This document shows positions 39,668 to 47,693 of a stretch of 64,000 nt of DNA, one piece after another (position 1 is the first letter of the stretch; every line of letters begins with the position of its first letter). A model generated the notes under the pieces. It did not search any database, was not told the origin of the DNA, and worked only from the letters and a program-made list of their open reading frames with translations. Both the position numbers and the translations under genes were made by a program. Source of the stretch: Pandoraea pneumonica (GTDB taxonomy: Bacteria; Pseudomonadota; Gammaproteobacteria; Burkholderiales; Burkholderiaceae). The stretch covers positions 1,328,767 to 1,392,766 of the forward strand of contig NZ_CABPSK010000002.1 of the NCBI RefSeq assembly GCF_902459645.1, given 5' to 3'.

Positions 39668-39994
39668 ATGAGACGACGTATCACCATCAATGTGTTTGAC
39701 CCGCTCGCGGCGATTCACGAGATCGCTAGCGACATGCATGCGGCAGGCGGTATCAGCAAGCGCACGATGCGTGAATATGATGAGTTGTGCATACCACCTG
39801 TTCCTGAATACACGAAGACGGCGATCATCAAGATTCGTAAGAGCGTACGCGTCAGTCAAGGCGTACTGGCTGCGTATCTCAATACCAGCCCTTCGACCGT
39901 TCAGAAGTGGGAGGCGGGAACAAAGAAGCCGAGCGGCGCAGCGGCCAAACTCCTCCAAGTGATAGAGAAACACGGGCTTGAAGTGCTGGCGTAA
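39668..39994 (+). CDS. Helix-turn-helix (XRE/HigA-type) antitoxin-like regulator
   Basis: A 108-residue protein. The C-terminal half is an XRE helix-turn-helix: IIKIRKSVRVSQGVLAAYLN then TSPSTVQKWEAGTKKPSGAA and KLLQVIEKHG. The N-terminal half resembles the linker of HigA/MqsA-like antitoxins (DELCIPPVPEYT). No RelE/HigB-type toxin gene is adjacent, so it is an orphan. TACTAT at 39630-39635 is a plausible -10, and the GGGGGAG before 39668 supports this start; an ATG at 39644 would be nearly leaderless. Confidence 0.78.
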   Translation: MRRRITINVFDPLAAIHEIASDMHAAGGISKRTMREYDELCIPPVPEYTKTAIIKIRKSVRVSQGVLAAYLNTSPSTVQKWEAGTKKPSGAAAKLLQVIEKHGLEVLA

Positions 39995-40024
39995 TTTCTT
40001 GCTGGCTTCTGCGTCGATTGATAT

Positions 40025-40047
40025 AGGGCTTCCCATGGGGAAGCCCT
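40025..40047 (+). terminator. Terminator after the HTH gene
   Basis: AGGGCTTCCC / GGGAAGCCCT is a near-perfect stem followed by TTTG, 31 bases past the stop. Confidence 0.85.
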
Positions 40048-40147
40048 TTGCACATATTCCGTTGGATAAATGCCTAGCTCGCGATTGGGCTAATGAAGCA
40101 GCGTGACGTATGTCGGCTTTCGTCGATAGACCCCCACGGCCATGCGA

Positions 40148-40369
40148 CTAGGCGGCGAGAAGGTCACCTTTTAGCTTGTGGCATTCGAGAACAAGTTCTA
40201 CGGTCATTTCGCTTAGCTCTTCGAAGATCGCGAGCAGAAACCTGTGCGGTATTTCGTTGCCTGCGTACGTCGTCGTGCACGTCGAGAGCGCAAGGATGCG
40301 TTCAGAGAGGACGTTGAGTCTGTCTACGGAAACGTGGACAAGGGAGGTTGCTGATGAATGATTCGTCAT
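40148..40369 (-). CDS. Hypothetical small protein
   Basis: A 73-residue acidic, helical protein ending in FEELSEMTVELVLECHKLKG. No family is recognised and no membrane segment is present. The frame is full-length from ATG to stop on the minus strand, with no good ribosome site. It lies just beyond the structured RNA candidate. Small helical proteins of this type are common in phage-derived regions. Confidence 0.45.
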   Translation of the reverse strand: MTNHSSATSLVHVSVDRLNVLSERILALSTCTTTYAGNEIPHRFLLAIFEELSEMTVELVLECHKLKGDLLAA

Positions 40370-40401
40370 GCGGGGTGCCTCGTACTAGCCAATTTCTGGA
40401 A

Positions 40402-40571
40402 CCCGCCACCCGCTGCATTGCGCAGGGGTGGGCGGGCACTGGACTAGGTTAGCGAACCGCTGGTCACTCGGATTAGGCGGCACACCCGAAGGTGTCCCAA
40501 TCCAGGCCCGCCCGTAGACACGGATACGTGGCACTGCGCACACGAAAGCCGCAAAGTTCGCGGCTGTGTGC
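40402..40571 (+). ncRNA. Structured RNA candidate, C4-antisense-like
   Basis: A 13-bp stem with one bulge (GGGCGGGC-A-CTGGA at 40430-40443 with TCCAG-GCCCGCCC at 40501-40513) encloses two hairpins, GGTT-AGCG-AACC (40447-40458) and ACACC-CGAA-GGTGT (40482-40495). A second strong hairpin with a three-base bulge follows (GCACAC, AGCCGC / GCGGCT, GTGTGC; 40538-40571). An alternative hairpin (40402-40411 with 40426-40436) competes for the same GGGCGGG. The branched form recalls phage C4 antisense RNAs, and CCAGCTTAGCTATCC at 40628-40642 is partly complementary to the first loop region. Strand and family are inferred. Confidence 0.5.
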
Positions 40572-40774
40572 CCGAGATATGACCGTTCGGGTCGCTAAAC
40601 CCGGCCGCGTTTGTGGCGCGACGGGAACCAGCTTAGCTATCCGACGATGAGGGCACCACGCGTTCAGAGTCGCATTCTAGGTCACTCGTTGAGATTCAGA
40701 ACATTCCGATGTCTCAATAGGGACTCTGCTTGGTCGGCTGCGACGTTCGTCGTGATGTGCAACCAGAAACAAAA

Positions 40775-40794
40775 ACGGAGCCGATTGGCTCCGT
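40775..40794 (-). terminator. Terminator of the minus-strand small membrane protein
   Basis: ACGGAGCC / GGCTCCGT with a four-base loop; read on the minus strand it is followed by TTTTTGTTT. It lies 23 bases past the stop of the frame at 40817. Confidence 0.82.
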
Positions 40795-40816
40795 TGGCTC
40801 GTTTGCACATACGGCT

Positions 40817-41092
40817 CTAACCGAATCGTTTGACTAATAGCCCGCTGCCGATGAGCCCCGCGATCATTGCGCCAATCGTAACGATGACGCTCGGGGTGAG
40901 AAGCGCCGCGGCAAGGCCAACCGCGGTTCCACCACTTAGCGTGGATGCGAACTTGATCATCCGACTCGCGGCCTGCGGGCGGTTCTGACTTGTGGGCAGG
41001 GGGCGGCCGTGTGCAAGGCGCAGCTTCCTGATAGAACGCGCCTTCGATGCGCTAGCTGCAAGTCTTTTTCGCGTCGGCGTGGCGGACACCAT
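40817..41092 (-). CDS. Small membrane protein, hypothetical
   Basis: Up to 91 residues: a basic N-terminal half, then two hydrophobic segments (STLSGGTAVGLAAALLTPSV and IVTIGAMIAGLIGSGLLV) with a short basic end. A GGAG site lies just before the ATG at 41092; an internal ATG at 40960 would give only the 47-residue hydrophobic part. A good terminator follows, supporting real transcription. The size and layout resemble phage holins, but no lysis gene adjoins it. Confidence 0.5.
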   Translation of the reverse strand: MVSATPTRKRLAASASKARSIRKLRLAHGRPLPTSQNRPQAASRMIKFASTLSGGTAVGLAAALLTPSVIVTIGAMIAGLIGSGLLVKRFG

Positions 41093-41634
41093 CTACTCCA
41101 GTGATCCTCCTGCGGGTTTGCCCATTTCTCTGGGGCGACATGGGGCGGATTGTATGGCGATGGTCGAACGCTTGAAGGTGATTAGGATTGGGGCATCTCA
41201 GTGACTACTCGCTGCGAGAACCGTCTGGCGTGCCATTGCAGCGACGAAGTAATTCTGGAGTGACATGGGAATTTGAGAGCCTCCCCAATCGGAGCTCGGA
41301 AACGATGTGGTGGCGGTACCTGTTAGACGAACTGGGCGTCCCAATCCGCTCGCCCACTAGCCCCATCCCCATCCCACCCCCCCGCATGAATGATTTCTCA
41401 TCGCGCATAGGCGTCGTTTTTTTCGTTTGTAAGGAAAAAAATGGCTGCCTACCTTCTCTCCACCGGTTCGTAGTCAAAAAACGCTGCTCGGATTCGTCGC
41501 TGCGGTAGGCGTTCACGCGCCGACGGCACTTGCCTTATGCGGCGAGCCGAGACAACCGAGCGCACTCGAATAACCGGACGGACCCGTCATTGAATCGGGT
41601 CCGGGGGGCAGAGATACATGGATTGGAGATCCAG
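41093..41634. other. Gene-poor region before the porin
   Basis: About 540 bases with no convincing gene. It contains a C-rich tract near 41366-41386, and an 8-bp stem CGGACCCG / CGGGTCCG at 41579-41603, 30 bases before the porin start, that may be part of the porin leader. The remaining short frames lack ribosome sites and family resemblance. It is probably the junction between island and catabolic cluster. Confidence 0.45.
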
Positions 41635-42711
41635 ATGAAGAAAATCGCAGTCGGCCTAATCGCACTTTTCCTGTTTTCCAGCTCGGCGCTGGCGCAGTCG
41701 AACGTGACGCTTTATGGCGCAATTGATGAAGCGGTCGTGTACTCGAACAATTCCGGTGGTGGGAGCGTGGTGCAATTGCTCGACAGCTATCACTGGAATA
41801 CGGTGTTCGGCATGAGGGGGACGGAGGATCTGGGGGGAGGGCTGAAGGTTGTCTTCGATCTGGCGAGTTATTTCAACTTGTCCAACGGCAAGCTGTTTCG
41901 ATCGGATACGTTCTTCAGTCGCAGCGCTTGGGTGGGGTTATCCAAGGCGGAGTATGGCACGCTGACATTCGGGCATCACAACGATTTTTCGGTGCTCCTG
42001 TTGGGCAACTCGCCGGGATTCAATTCAACGTTTTCGCAGACGCCAGCGAATGCCGACCACATGGCGGGCGGTTATGTGAACAACTCCGCCTCCTATCGAT
42101 CACCGACATTCGGCGGCTTCACCTTCTTTGCCCTCTATGCACTCCCCGGCGGCGCATCAGACACCTACAACCGCGGTCGAGCAATGAGCTTCGCCTTGTC
42201 CTATGCAGACGAGCGGCTAAAAGCGGCAATTGTCGGTACCAAAATCAACGGAGTGAACTTCACGCCCACCTTAGCCGGGATGAAAACGTTCCTCGGACAG
42301 ACCGTTACGCCGTATCGCCCCTTTGCCGTCGATTCGCAAAACATCTACGGGGCAAGCGCTTCCTACAAGTTCGCCGACAAGTGGACCGCAGGATTGAGCT
42401 ATACCGACGTGGCATTTGCCGGGTTTGGTCAATATGAATCGATCCGCAGTGGCACGGCTGACGTCATTTACGATTTTCAGCCGGACCTCAAGATCACGTT
42501 GGGGTATGGGCGCAGCGCTTTAGGTTCGGGGCGACTCTCCAACTACAGCCTCTTCGTCGACAAATTCCTTTCGAAGCGAACCGACGTCTATGTCGGTGCG
42601 AGTTTCGTGACGTCCTCCGGGGCGACGCAATCCGCCGTCTTATTCCCTCTCACGCCATCGACGACCAACCGTCAGTTTGCAGTGGCCACCGGGATACGCA
42701 CCTTCTTCTGA
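41635..42711 (+). CDS. Outer-membrane porin (Burkholderia type)
   Basis: A 358-residue Gram-negative porin. A 20-residue signal peptide ends SSSALA before QSNVTLYGAIDEAV, the hallmark start of beta-proteobacterial porins. FGMRGTEDLGGGLKVVFDL and AWVGLSKAEYGTLTFGHHND are conserved early strands, and the protein ends with Phe (ATGIRTFF) as outer-membrane barrels do. GGAG precedes the start. Being first beside an MFS importer and ring-cleavage genes, it probably admits the aromatic substrate (inference). Confidence 0.93.
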   Translation: MKKIAVGLIALFLFSSSALAQSNVTLYGAIDEAVVYSNNSGGGSVVQLLDSYHWNTVFGMRGTEDLGGGLKVVFDLASYFNLSNGKLFRSDTFFSRSAWVGLSKAEYGTLTFGHHNDFSVLLLGNSPGFNSTFSQTPANADHMAGGYVNNSASYRSPTFGGFTFFALYALPGGASDTYNRGRAMSFALSYADERLKAAIVGTKINGVNFTPTLAGMKTFLGQTVTPYRPFAVDSQNIYGASASYKFADKWTAGLSYTDVAFAGFGQYESIRSGTADVIYDFQPDLKITLGYGRSALGSGRLSNYSLFVDKFLSKRTDVYVGASFVTSSGATQSAVLFPLTPSTTNRQFAVATGIRTFF

Positions 42712-42822
42712 CGAGTAGTCCCGCGATTAATAAATCGGGAAGAAAACGCATGTGTTTGAGCGCGCTCGCTCCCGTCTGACGCAGAGTGAGTGCAGCAAAT
42801 CAAAGCTATTTGGAGGGTTTCA

Positions 42823-44103
42823 ATGAAACAGGGGAATATCACTTCCGCCGGGAATGTGCGGTCGGAAGGCAAGCGCACGAATGAACCATGGCTCATGGTC
42901 ATCTACGCGACGATCGGCGCGGGTGTGTGCAGCACGGCGGTCATCCTAATGACGGTGGGTGTGTTCATTCGAGCGCTGGGCGCAGCACACGGCTGGGATC
43001 GCGGGCAAATCTCCGGAGCGCTGTCTATCTGCGCGATCAGTCTGGCCGTCGCGACGCCGGTAATCGGTGCGCTGATCGACCGGTTTCACCTCCGAACCGT
43101 GCTTGTGACGTCGTTGCTCACCTACGGCGCGACGGTGCTGGCAGTTCCGCTGATGGTGAAGACGTGGGGAATCACCGGCTTTTTCCTCGCGTTTTTCTTG
43201 ATCGGCGTCTTCGGCGCGGGTTCGAACACCATCGTCTACTTGCGAGTGATCTCCGGTTGGTTCGACCGATCGCGTGGCCTTGCACTCGGCATCAGCATGG
43301 CTGGCGTTGCGCTCGGAGGGGCAATCGCAGCCCCCTTTGCCGCTGCGATGATCCAGCGGTTTGGGTGGGAAGCTGGCTACTACGCGCTTGGCGCAATGCC
43401 GATCGTGCTTGGCGTGCCATTGGGCCTGTTTCTACTGCGGGAAGCGCCGTCCGAGGGCAACGTAAGCGGCCGCGCCGCCGGGGTACTCGGAGCAGCCGGA
43501 AGCACGCTAACGCAAGCGCTCTCCAGCCGCGCATTCTGGCTGGTTGGGATTTCCGCATTCCTCATGGCCGTCGCGATCAATGGTGCGCAGATCCACTTGG
43601 TCCCCATGTTGCTCGACCGTGGCGTCGCGCTCTCGTCGGCAGCGTTCGCGACGACCGTATTGGCGGTTGCCGCGCTCATCGGACGCGTTGCCGCGGGTTA
43701 TCTATTCGATCGAATCTTTGCCCCTCGCGCCGCCATTGGCATCTTTGCGTTGTCGTGCGTTGGCTGCGCGGGACTTCTGGCAACAAACGCCCCGGGGTCC
43801 GTGTACCTGTGCGCGGCACTCCTCGGCTTTGGTGCTGGTGCCGAATCCGATCTACTGGGGTATTTGATTAGCCGGTATTTCGGATTGGATCACTTCGGCA
43901 AGATCTTCGGTTGGGTGTTTGCGTCGTTTATGGCGGGATCGGCCGTCGGCCCGGTCGTGTTCGGAATGGGATTCGACGCGTCGGGAAGTTACGCCATGCC
44001 GCTCTATCTGGCGTGCGTGGCCCTGCTGGCCGTCTGTGCGTTGTGCGCGATGATGCCGCGATATGCCCCCGTTCAAGAGGCTCAACTCGAAAGCGCGGCC
44101 TAG
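42823..44103 (+). CDS. MFS transporter
   Basis: A 426-residue protein with 12 predicted membrane helices. The first helix is ATIGAGVCSTAVILMTVGVFI; the loop between helices 2 and 3 is GALIDRFHLRTVL (the D-R-x-G-R-type motif), and ISGWFDRSRGLALGISMAGVALGG is the motif typical of monocarboxylate/oxalate-type MFS proteins. GGAGG before 42823 fixes the start. It is likely to import an aromatic acid or related compound for the adjacent pathway. Confidence 0.9.
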   Translation: MKQGNITSAGNVRSEGKRTNEPWLMVIYATIGAGVCSTAVILMTVGVFIRALGAAHGWDRGQISGALSICAISLAVATPVIGALIDRFHLRTVLVTSLLTYGATVLAVPLMVKTWGITGFFLAFFLIGVFGAGSNTIVYLRVISGWFDRSRGLALGISMAGVALGGAIAAPFAAAMIQRFGWEAGYYALGAMPIVLGVPLGLFLLREAPSEGNVSGRAAGVLGAAGSTLTQALSSRAFWLVGISAFLMAVAINGAQIHLVPMLLDRGVALSSAAFATTVLAVAALIGRVAAGYLFDRIFAPRAAIGIFALSCVGCAGLLATNAPGSVYLCAALLGFGAGAESDLLGYLISRYFGLDHFGKIFGWVFASFMAGSAVGPVVFGMGFDASGSYAMPLYLACVALLAVCALCAMMPRYAPVQEAQLESAA

Positions 44104-44203
44104 TCGACGGATAGCCCTCGGCTCGCTAAGGCACGAGCACCGGGACGCATTACAGAAAGTGAGGCAAGGGCGTCGAACAAAACGTGTATAGCGCGTTGAC
44201 GCC

Positions 44204-44220
44204 TTGCATACAGTGCACAA
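44204..44220 (+). promoter_or_regulatory. Candidate GntR operator 1
   Basis: TTGCATACAGTGCACAA lies 72 bases upstream of the hydratase start, matching 14 of 17 positions of the palindrome before the Rieske oxygenase at 47653. Confidence 0.6.
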
Positions 44221-44291
44221 AACTCTCCACTCCATTTGAGCCAAGCTCGCAGACGATCGTCTGAATGTTTGGCACGCGTTTCGGGGAAAAG

Positions 44292-45089
44292 ATGAAAGAA
44301 GTCGAACTAGAAGTGCTGATCGCGTCGAGATTACGCGACGCGTACACCAGCGGTCCCATTGCTCCATTCGCCTCCTGCGTGGACGGCGATATTGACGCCG
44401 CTTATCGCATCCAGCACCGCAACACCGACCATGCGATGAAGGTCGACCGCCGCCAAATCGTAGGGCGAAAAATCGGACTGACATCGACGGCTGTCCAGAA
44501 GCAGCTTGGCGTCGACCAGCCTGACTACGGTGTGCTGTTTGACGACATGGCAGTCGCCAATGGCGGGACCATCGATATGTCGAGCCTTTTGCAGCCAAAG
44601 ATCGAAGCGGAGATTGCGTTTGGTTTTCGCGTGGACATCGACGACTCGTCCCTCGAAATGTCCGACCTGTTTGAGCGAATTGAATGGGTCGCCCCGGCGC
44701 TCGAAATTGTGGATAGCCGCATCGAGAATTGGCGCATCGGGATTGTGGAGACGATCGCGGATAACGCGTCGTCTGGCCGCTTCGTGATTGGCCCGAAACT
44801 GCCATTCACGTCGGACATCGAGTTGGTGAACTGCCAAATGCAAATGCAGGAGAACCGGCAGGTGGCTTCGACGGGAAGCGGGGCGGCGTGTTTGGGGCAT
44901 CCGCTGAACGCAGCGCTTTGGCTCGCCAAAAAGCTGATCGAGGTGGGCCATCCGATCAAAGCGGGAGAGTTGGTGCTTAGCGGCGCACTCGGACCCATGG
45001 TGAGCGTCAAGCATCACAGCACGTATCACGCCGCTATCGAGGGGATCGGTGAGGTCTCCGTTCGGTCCAGCGCTGAAGCCGGAATTTGA
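44292..45089 (+). CDS. 2-hydroxypenta-2,4-dienoate hydratase family protein
   Basis: A 265-residue MhpD/XylJ/CarD-type hydratase that would add water to a 2-hydroxy-dienoate to give a 4-hydroxy-2-oxo acid, the step after meta-cleavage product hydrolysis. The family regions GRKIGLTSTAVQKQLGVDQPDYG, LLQPKIEAEIAFGF (metal-ligand Glu pair), VAPALEIVDSRIENW and ASTGSGAACLGHPLNA are clear. GGGGAAAAG before 44292 selects this start over 44265. The matching aldolase and acylating aldehyde dehydrogenase are not in the window. Confidence 0.92.
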   Translation: MKEVELEVLIASRLRDAYTSGPIAPFASCVDGDIDAAYRIQHRNTDHAMKVDRRQIVGRKIGLTSTAVQKQLGVDQPDYGVLFDDMAVANGGTIDMSSLLQPKIEAEIAFGFRVDIDDSSLEMSDLFERIEWVAPALEIVDSRIENWRIGIVETIADNASSGRFVIGPKLPFTSDIELVNCQMQMQENRQVASTGSGAACLGHPLNAALWLAKKLIEVGHPIKAGELVLSGALGPMVSVKHHSTYHAAIEGIGEVSVRSSAEAGI

Positions 45090-45110
45090 TTCGGAAGTTA
45101 GGAGAGGAAG

Positions 45111-45884
45111 TTGCCATACCTAGATCATCACGAAAGTCGGCTGTATTACGAAGTGCACGGCAGCGGTTCGCCGGTAGTGCTATTGCATGGCGTGGGCGGT
45201 AATCACGCAAGCTGGTTTTATCAAGTCGCCGCATGGCGAGCGCATTTTCAGGTCATTCTTGTGGATGCCCGAGGCTTTGGGAAATCCACGGACGCCGAGC
45301 TAGCCGGACGCACCGAGTTCACGAACGATCTCCTCGCAATTCTCAATGCGCTCGATTTGCACCGCGTATCGTTTGTTGCGCAGTCGATGGGCGCTGGCAC
45401 CGCGATCGATTTCGCGTGTCGCTACCCTGACCGTGTCGCGTCCCTCCTAATTGCCGATTCTCTGGTCGGCATTACCTTGCCGGAATCCGTCGCTTCGGAA
45501 ATGGCAAAAGTGCAGAGCGCGACGCGCGACCTGTCTCAGGCAGAACGCGTGCTCGGACGCACACACCTCGCCAATTCCCCAGCGATGACGCAGTTATATC
45601 TGCAAATTGCCGGATTCAATCGCTACACCTTTAAAACACTTGTTGGCGTTCAGCCGTCTTACACGCCCGAGCAGATCGCGGCGACGGGCGTACGTATCGG
45701 CTTTCTCGTTGGCGAGGAGGATGTTCTGTTTCCGGCAAAGATCGTATCCGACGTTTGCAAGCGCTTCATCGGATCGGAATTGATAACGCTTGCCAGCGCA
45801 GGGCACTCCGCCTATTTCGAGGCGCCAGACGCCTTTAATACCCGCGTCGCCGGTTGGCTTCGATCCCAAAAGTCCCAAGCATAG
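45111..45884 (+). CDS. Alpha/beta hydrolase
   Basis: A 257-residue enzyme with the alpha/beta-hydrolase signatures: oxyanion region VVLLHGVGGNHASWF, nucleophile elbow AQSMGAG, acid near GEEDVLF and catalytic His in SAGHSAYFEAP. It resembles 3-oxoadipate enol-lactonases and meta-cleavage product hydrolases; which cannot be decided. The start is TTG at 45111, backed by AGGAGAGGAAG and by the spacing of 21 bases from the hydratase stop, implying one transcript. Confidence 0.85.
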   Translation: MPYLDHHESRLYYEVHGSGSPVVLLHGVGGNHASWFYQVAAWRAHFQVILVDARGFGKSTDAELAGRTEFTNDLLAILNALDLHRVSFVAQSMGAGTAIDFACRYPDRVASLLIADSLVGITLPESVASEMAKVQSATRDLSQAERVLGRTHLANSPAMTQLYLQIAGFNRYTFKTLVGVQPSYTPEQIAATGVRIGFLVGEEDVLFPAKIVSDVCKRFIGSELITLASAGHSAYFEAPDAFNTRVAGWLRSQKSQA

Positions 45885-45916
45885 ACAGCCAGCGAACTGC
45901 GGCATGCAAAGAGCGC

Positions 45917-45982
45917 TCGCGAGATTGACCGAGGTCTGGATTGCCGGGGGGCAACCTTCTGCGCCTGTGGTCAATCTCGCGA
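45917..45982. repeat. 14-bp perfect inverted repeat with 38-base spacer
   Basis: TCGCGAGATTGACC at 45917-45930 pairs exactly with GGTCAATCTCGCGA at 45969-45982; the spacer itself holds a TTGCC/GGCAA stem. There is no T run. It lies between the hydrolase stop and the first GntR gene. Confidence 0.75.
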
Positions 45983-46049
45983 CGCACCCTTTAAGCCAAC
46001 GGCGCTATCGCTCACATTTGAGCGCCACTGATGGAAGGTTCCGGCGGCT

Positions 46050-46700
46050 ATGGCAGCTTCACAGGAAGTCGGGCAGCGATTGCGCGACTGGATATACGAC
46101 GCGATCCGAGATCTCGTCGAGCGCGGCAAGCTGCAACCCGGTCAACGGTTGACGGAAACGCATCTCGCTGCACGGTTTGGCGTTTCTAGAACGCCTGTGC
46201 GTGAGGCATTGTTTCAGTTGGCTAGGGAAGGGCTGCTGGAGCCATTGGAGCGAGGTTACGGGTTCAGTGAAATGCCGATGCAGGCGTTACTGGCCCGATT
46301 GGACGTGAAAGCGTTGCTCGATCCGGTGGTCGTCGCAAACGTTGCTGAATCGGGAACCGTCGCACATATCTCGCAAATTGCTATCTTGTCGGACGATGCG
46401 AGACGCGTGCTCCTTTCTGACGCCTCGTCATTCGCTGCGGCGAGCGCTGTTCACGGATTGCAGAAAACCCTCGGCACCGCTTGCACAAACCACGTGCTCG
46501 CACGGTGCTTCGTCGCTGCGGAAGATGACTTTCTCGCTGCGAGGCCATTGCTGCTGCGATCAATGAAAAACCGCTTAATGACCTCGGACTACCTGGACGT
46601 CTTCGTTAAGCAACTAGTGAGCAGGGACGCAATGTCAGCCGAGGCTCAAACGCGTGCCTATATCGCCAGACTCGCGGAGTCGTGCGGCATGCAAGCCTGA
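46050..46700 (+). CDS. GntR-family regulator 1
   Basis: A 216-residue regulator. The N-terminal winged helix is typical of the FadR/GntR family (LQPGQRLTETHLAARFGVSR then TPVREALFQLAREGLLEPL). The C-terminal domain of about 140 residues is helical but lacks the expected His/Asp metal-site pattern of FCD domains, so its ligand mode is unclear. It shares much of its DNA-binding domain with GntR regulator 2, which faces it from the other strand. It may control the adjacent catabolic genes. Confidence 0.86.
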   Translation: MAASQEVGQRLRDWIYDAIRDLVERGKLQPGQRLTETHLAARFGVSRTPVREALFQLAREGLLEPLERGYGFSEMPMQALLARLDVKALLDPVVVANVAESGTVAHISQIAILSDDARRVLLSDASSFAAASAVHGLQKTLGTACTNHVLARCFVAAEDDFLAARPLLLRSMKNRLMTSDYLDVFVKQLVSRDAMSAEAQTRAYIARLAESCGMQA

Positions 46701-46726
46701 GAAGTCGACGCAAGGAAGGGGGGCAG

Positions 46727-47431
46727 TTACGAACGCGTCTCCGCGGCCGTCTTTACGGTTCGCTTTCGAGGCGCACGGCCCGACGGGTTCGGATGCGTCT
46801 TTATCAGCATCTCGACATACTCTTTCGCAATTTTCCCCGCGCCTTTCACGTCGCGCGAACGAATTGCCTCGAGCAACAAGCCATCACGATGCACTGAAAT
46901 AGCGCGATTCCCTTCGTCTTTGTAATGCTCGTTGCGAACCAGCAGGAACTGATCTTCCAGCACTGCACAAACGCGCGTTAGCGCCGTGTTGTGGCTCATG
47001 TCGAGCAGTAGGGTGCGGAACTCATGTGCCGCCGCGACAAACGCGGAATACTTCGACGACGCCTCGGCCTTCTTCATCTTTTCGTAGGCGCTCGCCAAGG
47101 CTTCGATCTGCTCGTCGGATCCGTACTTTGCCGCGTGTTCGGCCAGCGGCGGATCGAGCAATAGCCGGACTTGCATGCGTTGCAGGAAATCTCGCGGCGT
47201 ATCCGTCATCAGCGAATACCCGCGATCGGTGCGCACAACCAAGCCTTCTCGCGCCAGTTGGAAGAGCGCCTCGCGTATCGGCGTGCGCGAGACCCCATAG
47301 CGCTCGGCCAATTCCAATTCAACGAGCCTAGACCCGGCCGGAATGGCGCCCCCGTGCAGATCCTCCCGAAGCAGTTGGTAAACCTGATCGCGTAGCCGAT
47401 CGCTCTGTACGACTCTACGGGTGGCGCTCAT
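46727..47431 (-). CDS. GntR-family (FCD) regulator 2
   Basis: A 234-residue FadR-type regulator. The winged helix (AGSRLVELELAERYGVSRTP then IREALFQLAREGLV) is followed by an FCD domain with the usual helices and the His residues in AHEFRTLLLDMSHN and SVHRDGLLLEAIRSRD. Divergent from the Rieske oxygenase gene, with an operator-like palindrome between them, it is the best candidate for the cluster's substrate-responsive repressor. Start at 47431 chosen because the frame upstream of it overlaps the divergent promoter region. Confidence 0.9.
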   Translation of the reverse strand: MSATRRVVQSDRLRDQVYQLLREDLHGGAIPAGSRLVELELAERYGVSRTPIREALFQLAREGLVVRTDRGYSLMTDTPRDFLQRMQVRLLLDPPLAEHAAKYGSDEQIEALASAYEKMKKAEASSKYSAFVAAAHEFRTLLLDMSHNTALTRVCAVLEDQFLLVRNEHYKDEGNRAISVHRDGLLLEAIRSRDVKGAGKIAKEYVEMLIKTHPNPSGRAPRKRTVKTAAETRS

Positions 47432-47652
47432 AGCGTTGAAGTTTTGGTTAGTTCGCACCGATTCTACGACGAAATGCCTGAGATTTCGGTGGGCAAAGTG
47501 GGATTCCGTGACATTCACTCAACACATTCGTAATGCTCATGCATAGGTGAATTTCAAATCGTTTGTTGCGCCTAGAACGCGGCCCTAGGATGGCAATCAC
47601 GTCGAGTTGCGGCGTCGACACTATCCGCTAGCAACGAGAAGTCCAGTATTCA

Positions 47653-47669
47653 TTGCATACAGTACGCAA
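47653..47669 (+). promoter_or_regulatory. Candidate GntR operator 2 (best palindrome)
   Basis: TTGCATACAGTACGCAA is symmetric at seven of eight pairs apart from the centre and one mismatch, and lies 25 bases before the CarAa-like gene start in the divergent gap with GntR regulator 2. Confidence 0.68.
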
Positions 47670-47693
47670 ACAAATAGATCGGAGACGCCCACA

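Noticed and set aside
41160-41520. Short frames before the porin on both strands
   Set aside because: Neither has a ribosome site or family likeness, and the region contains low-complexity C-rich sequence.
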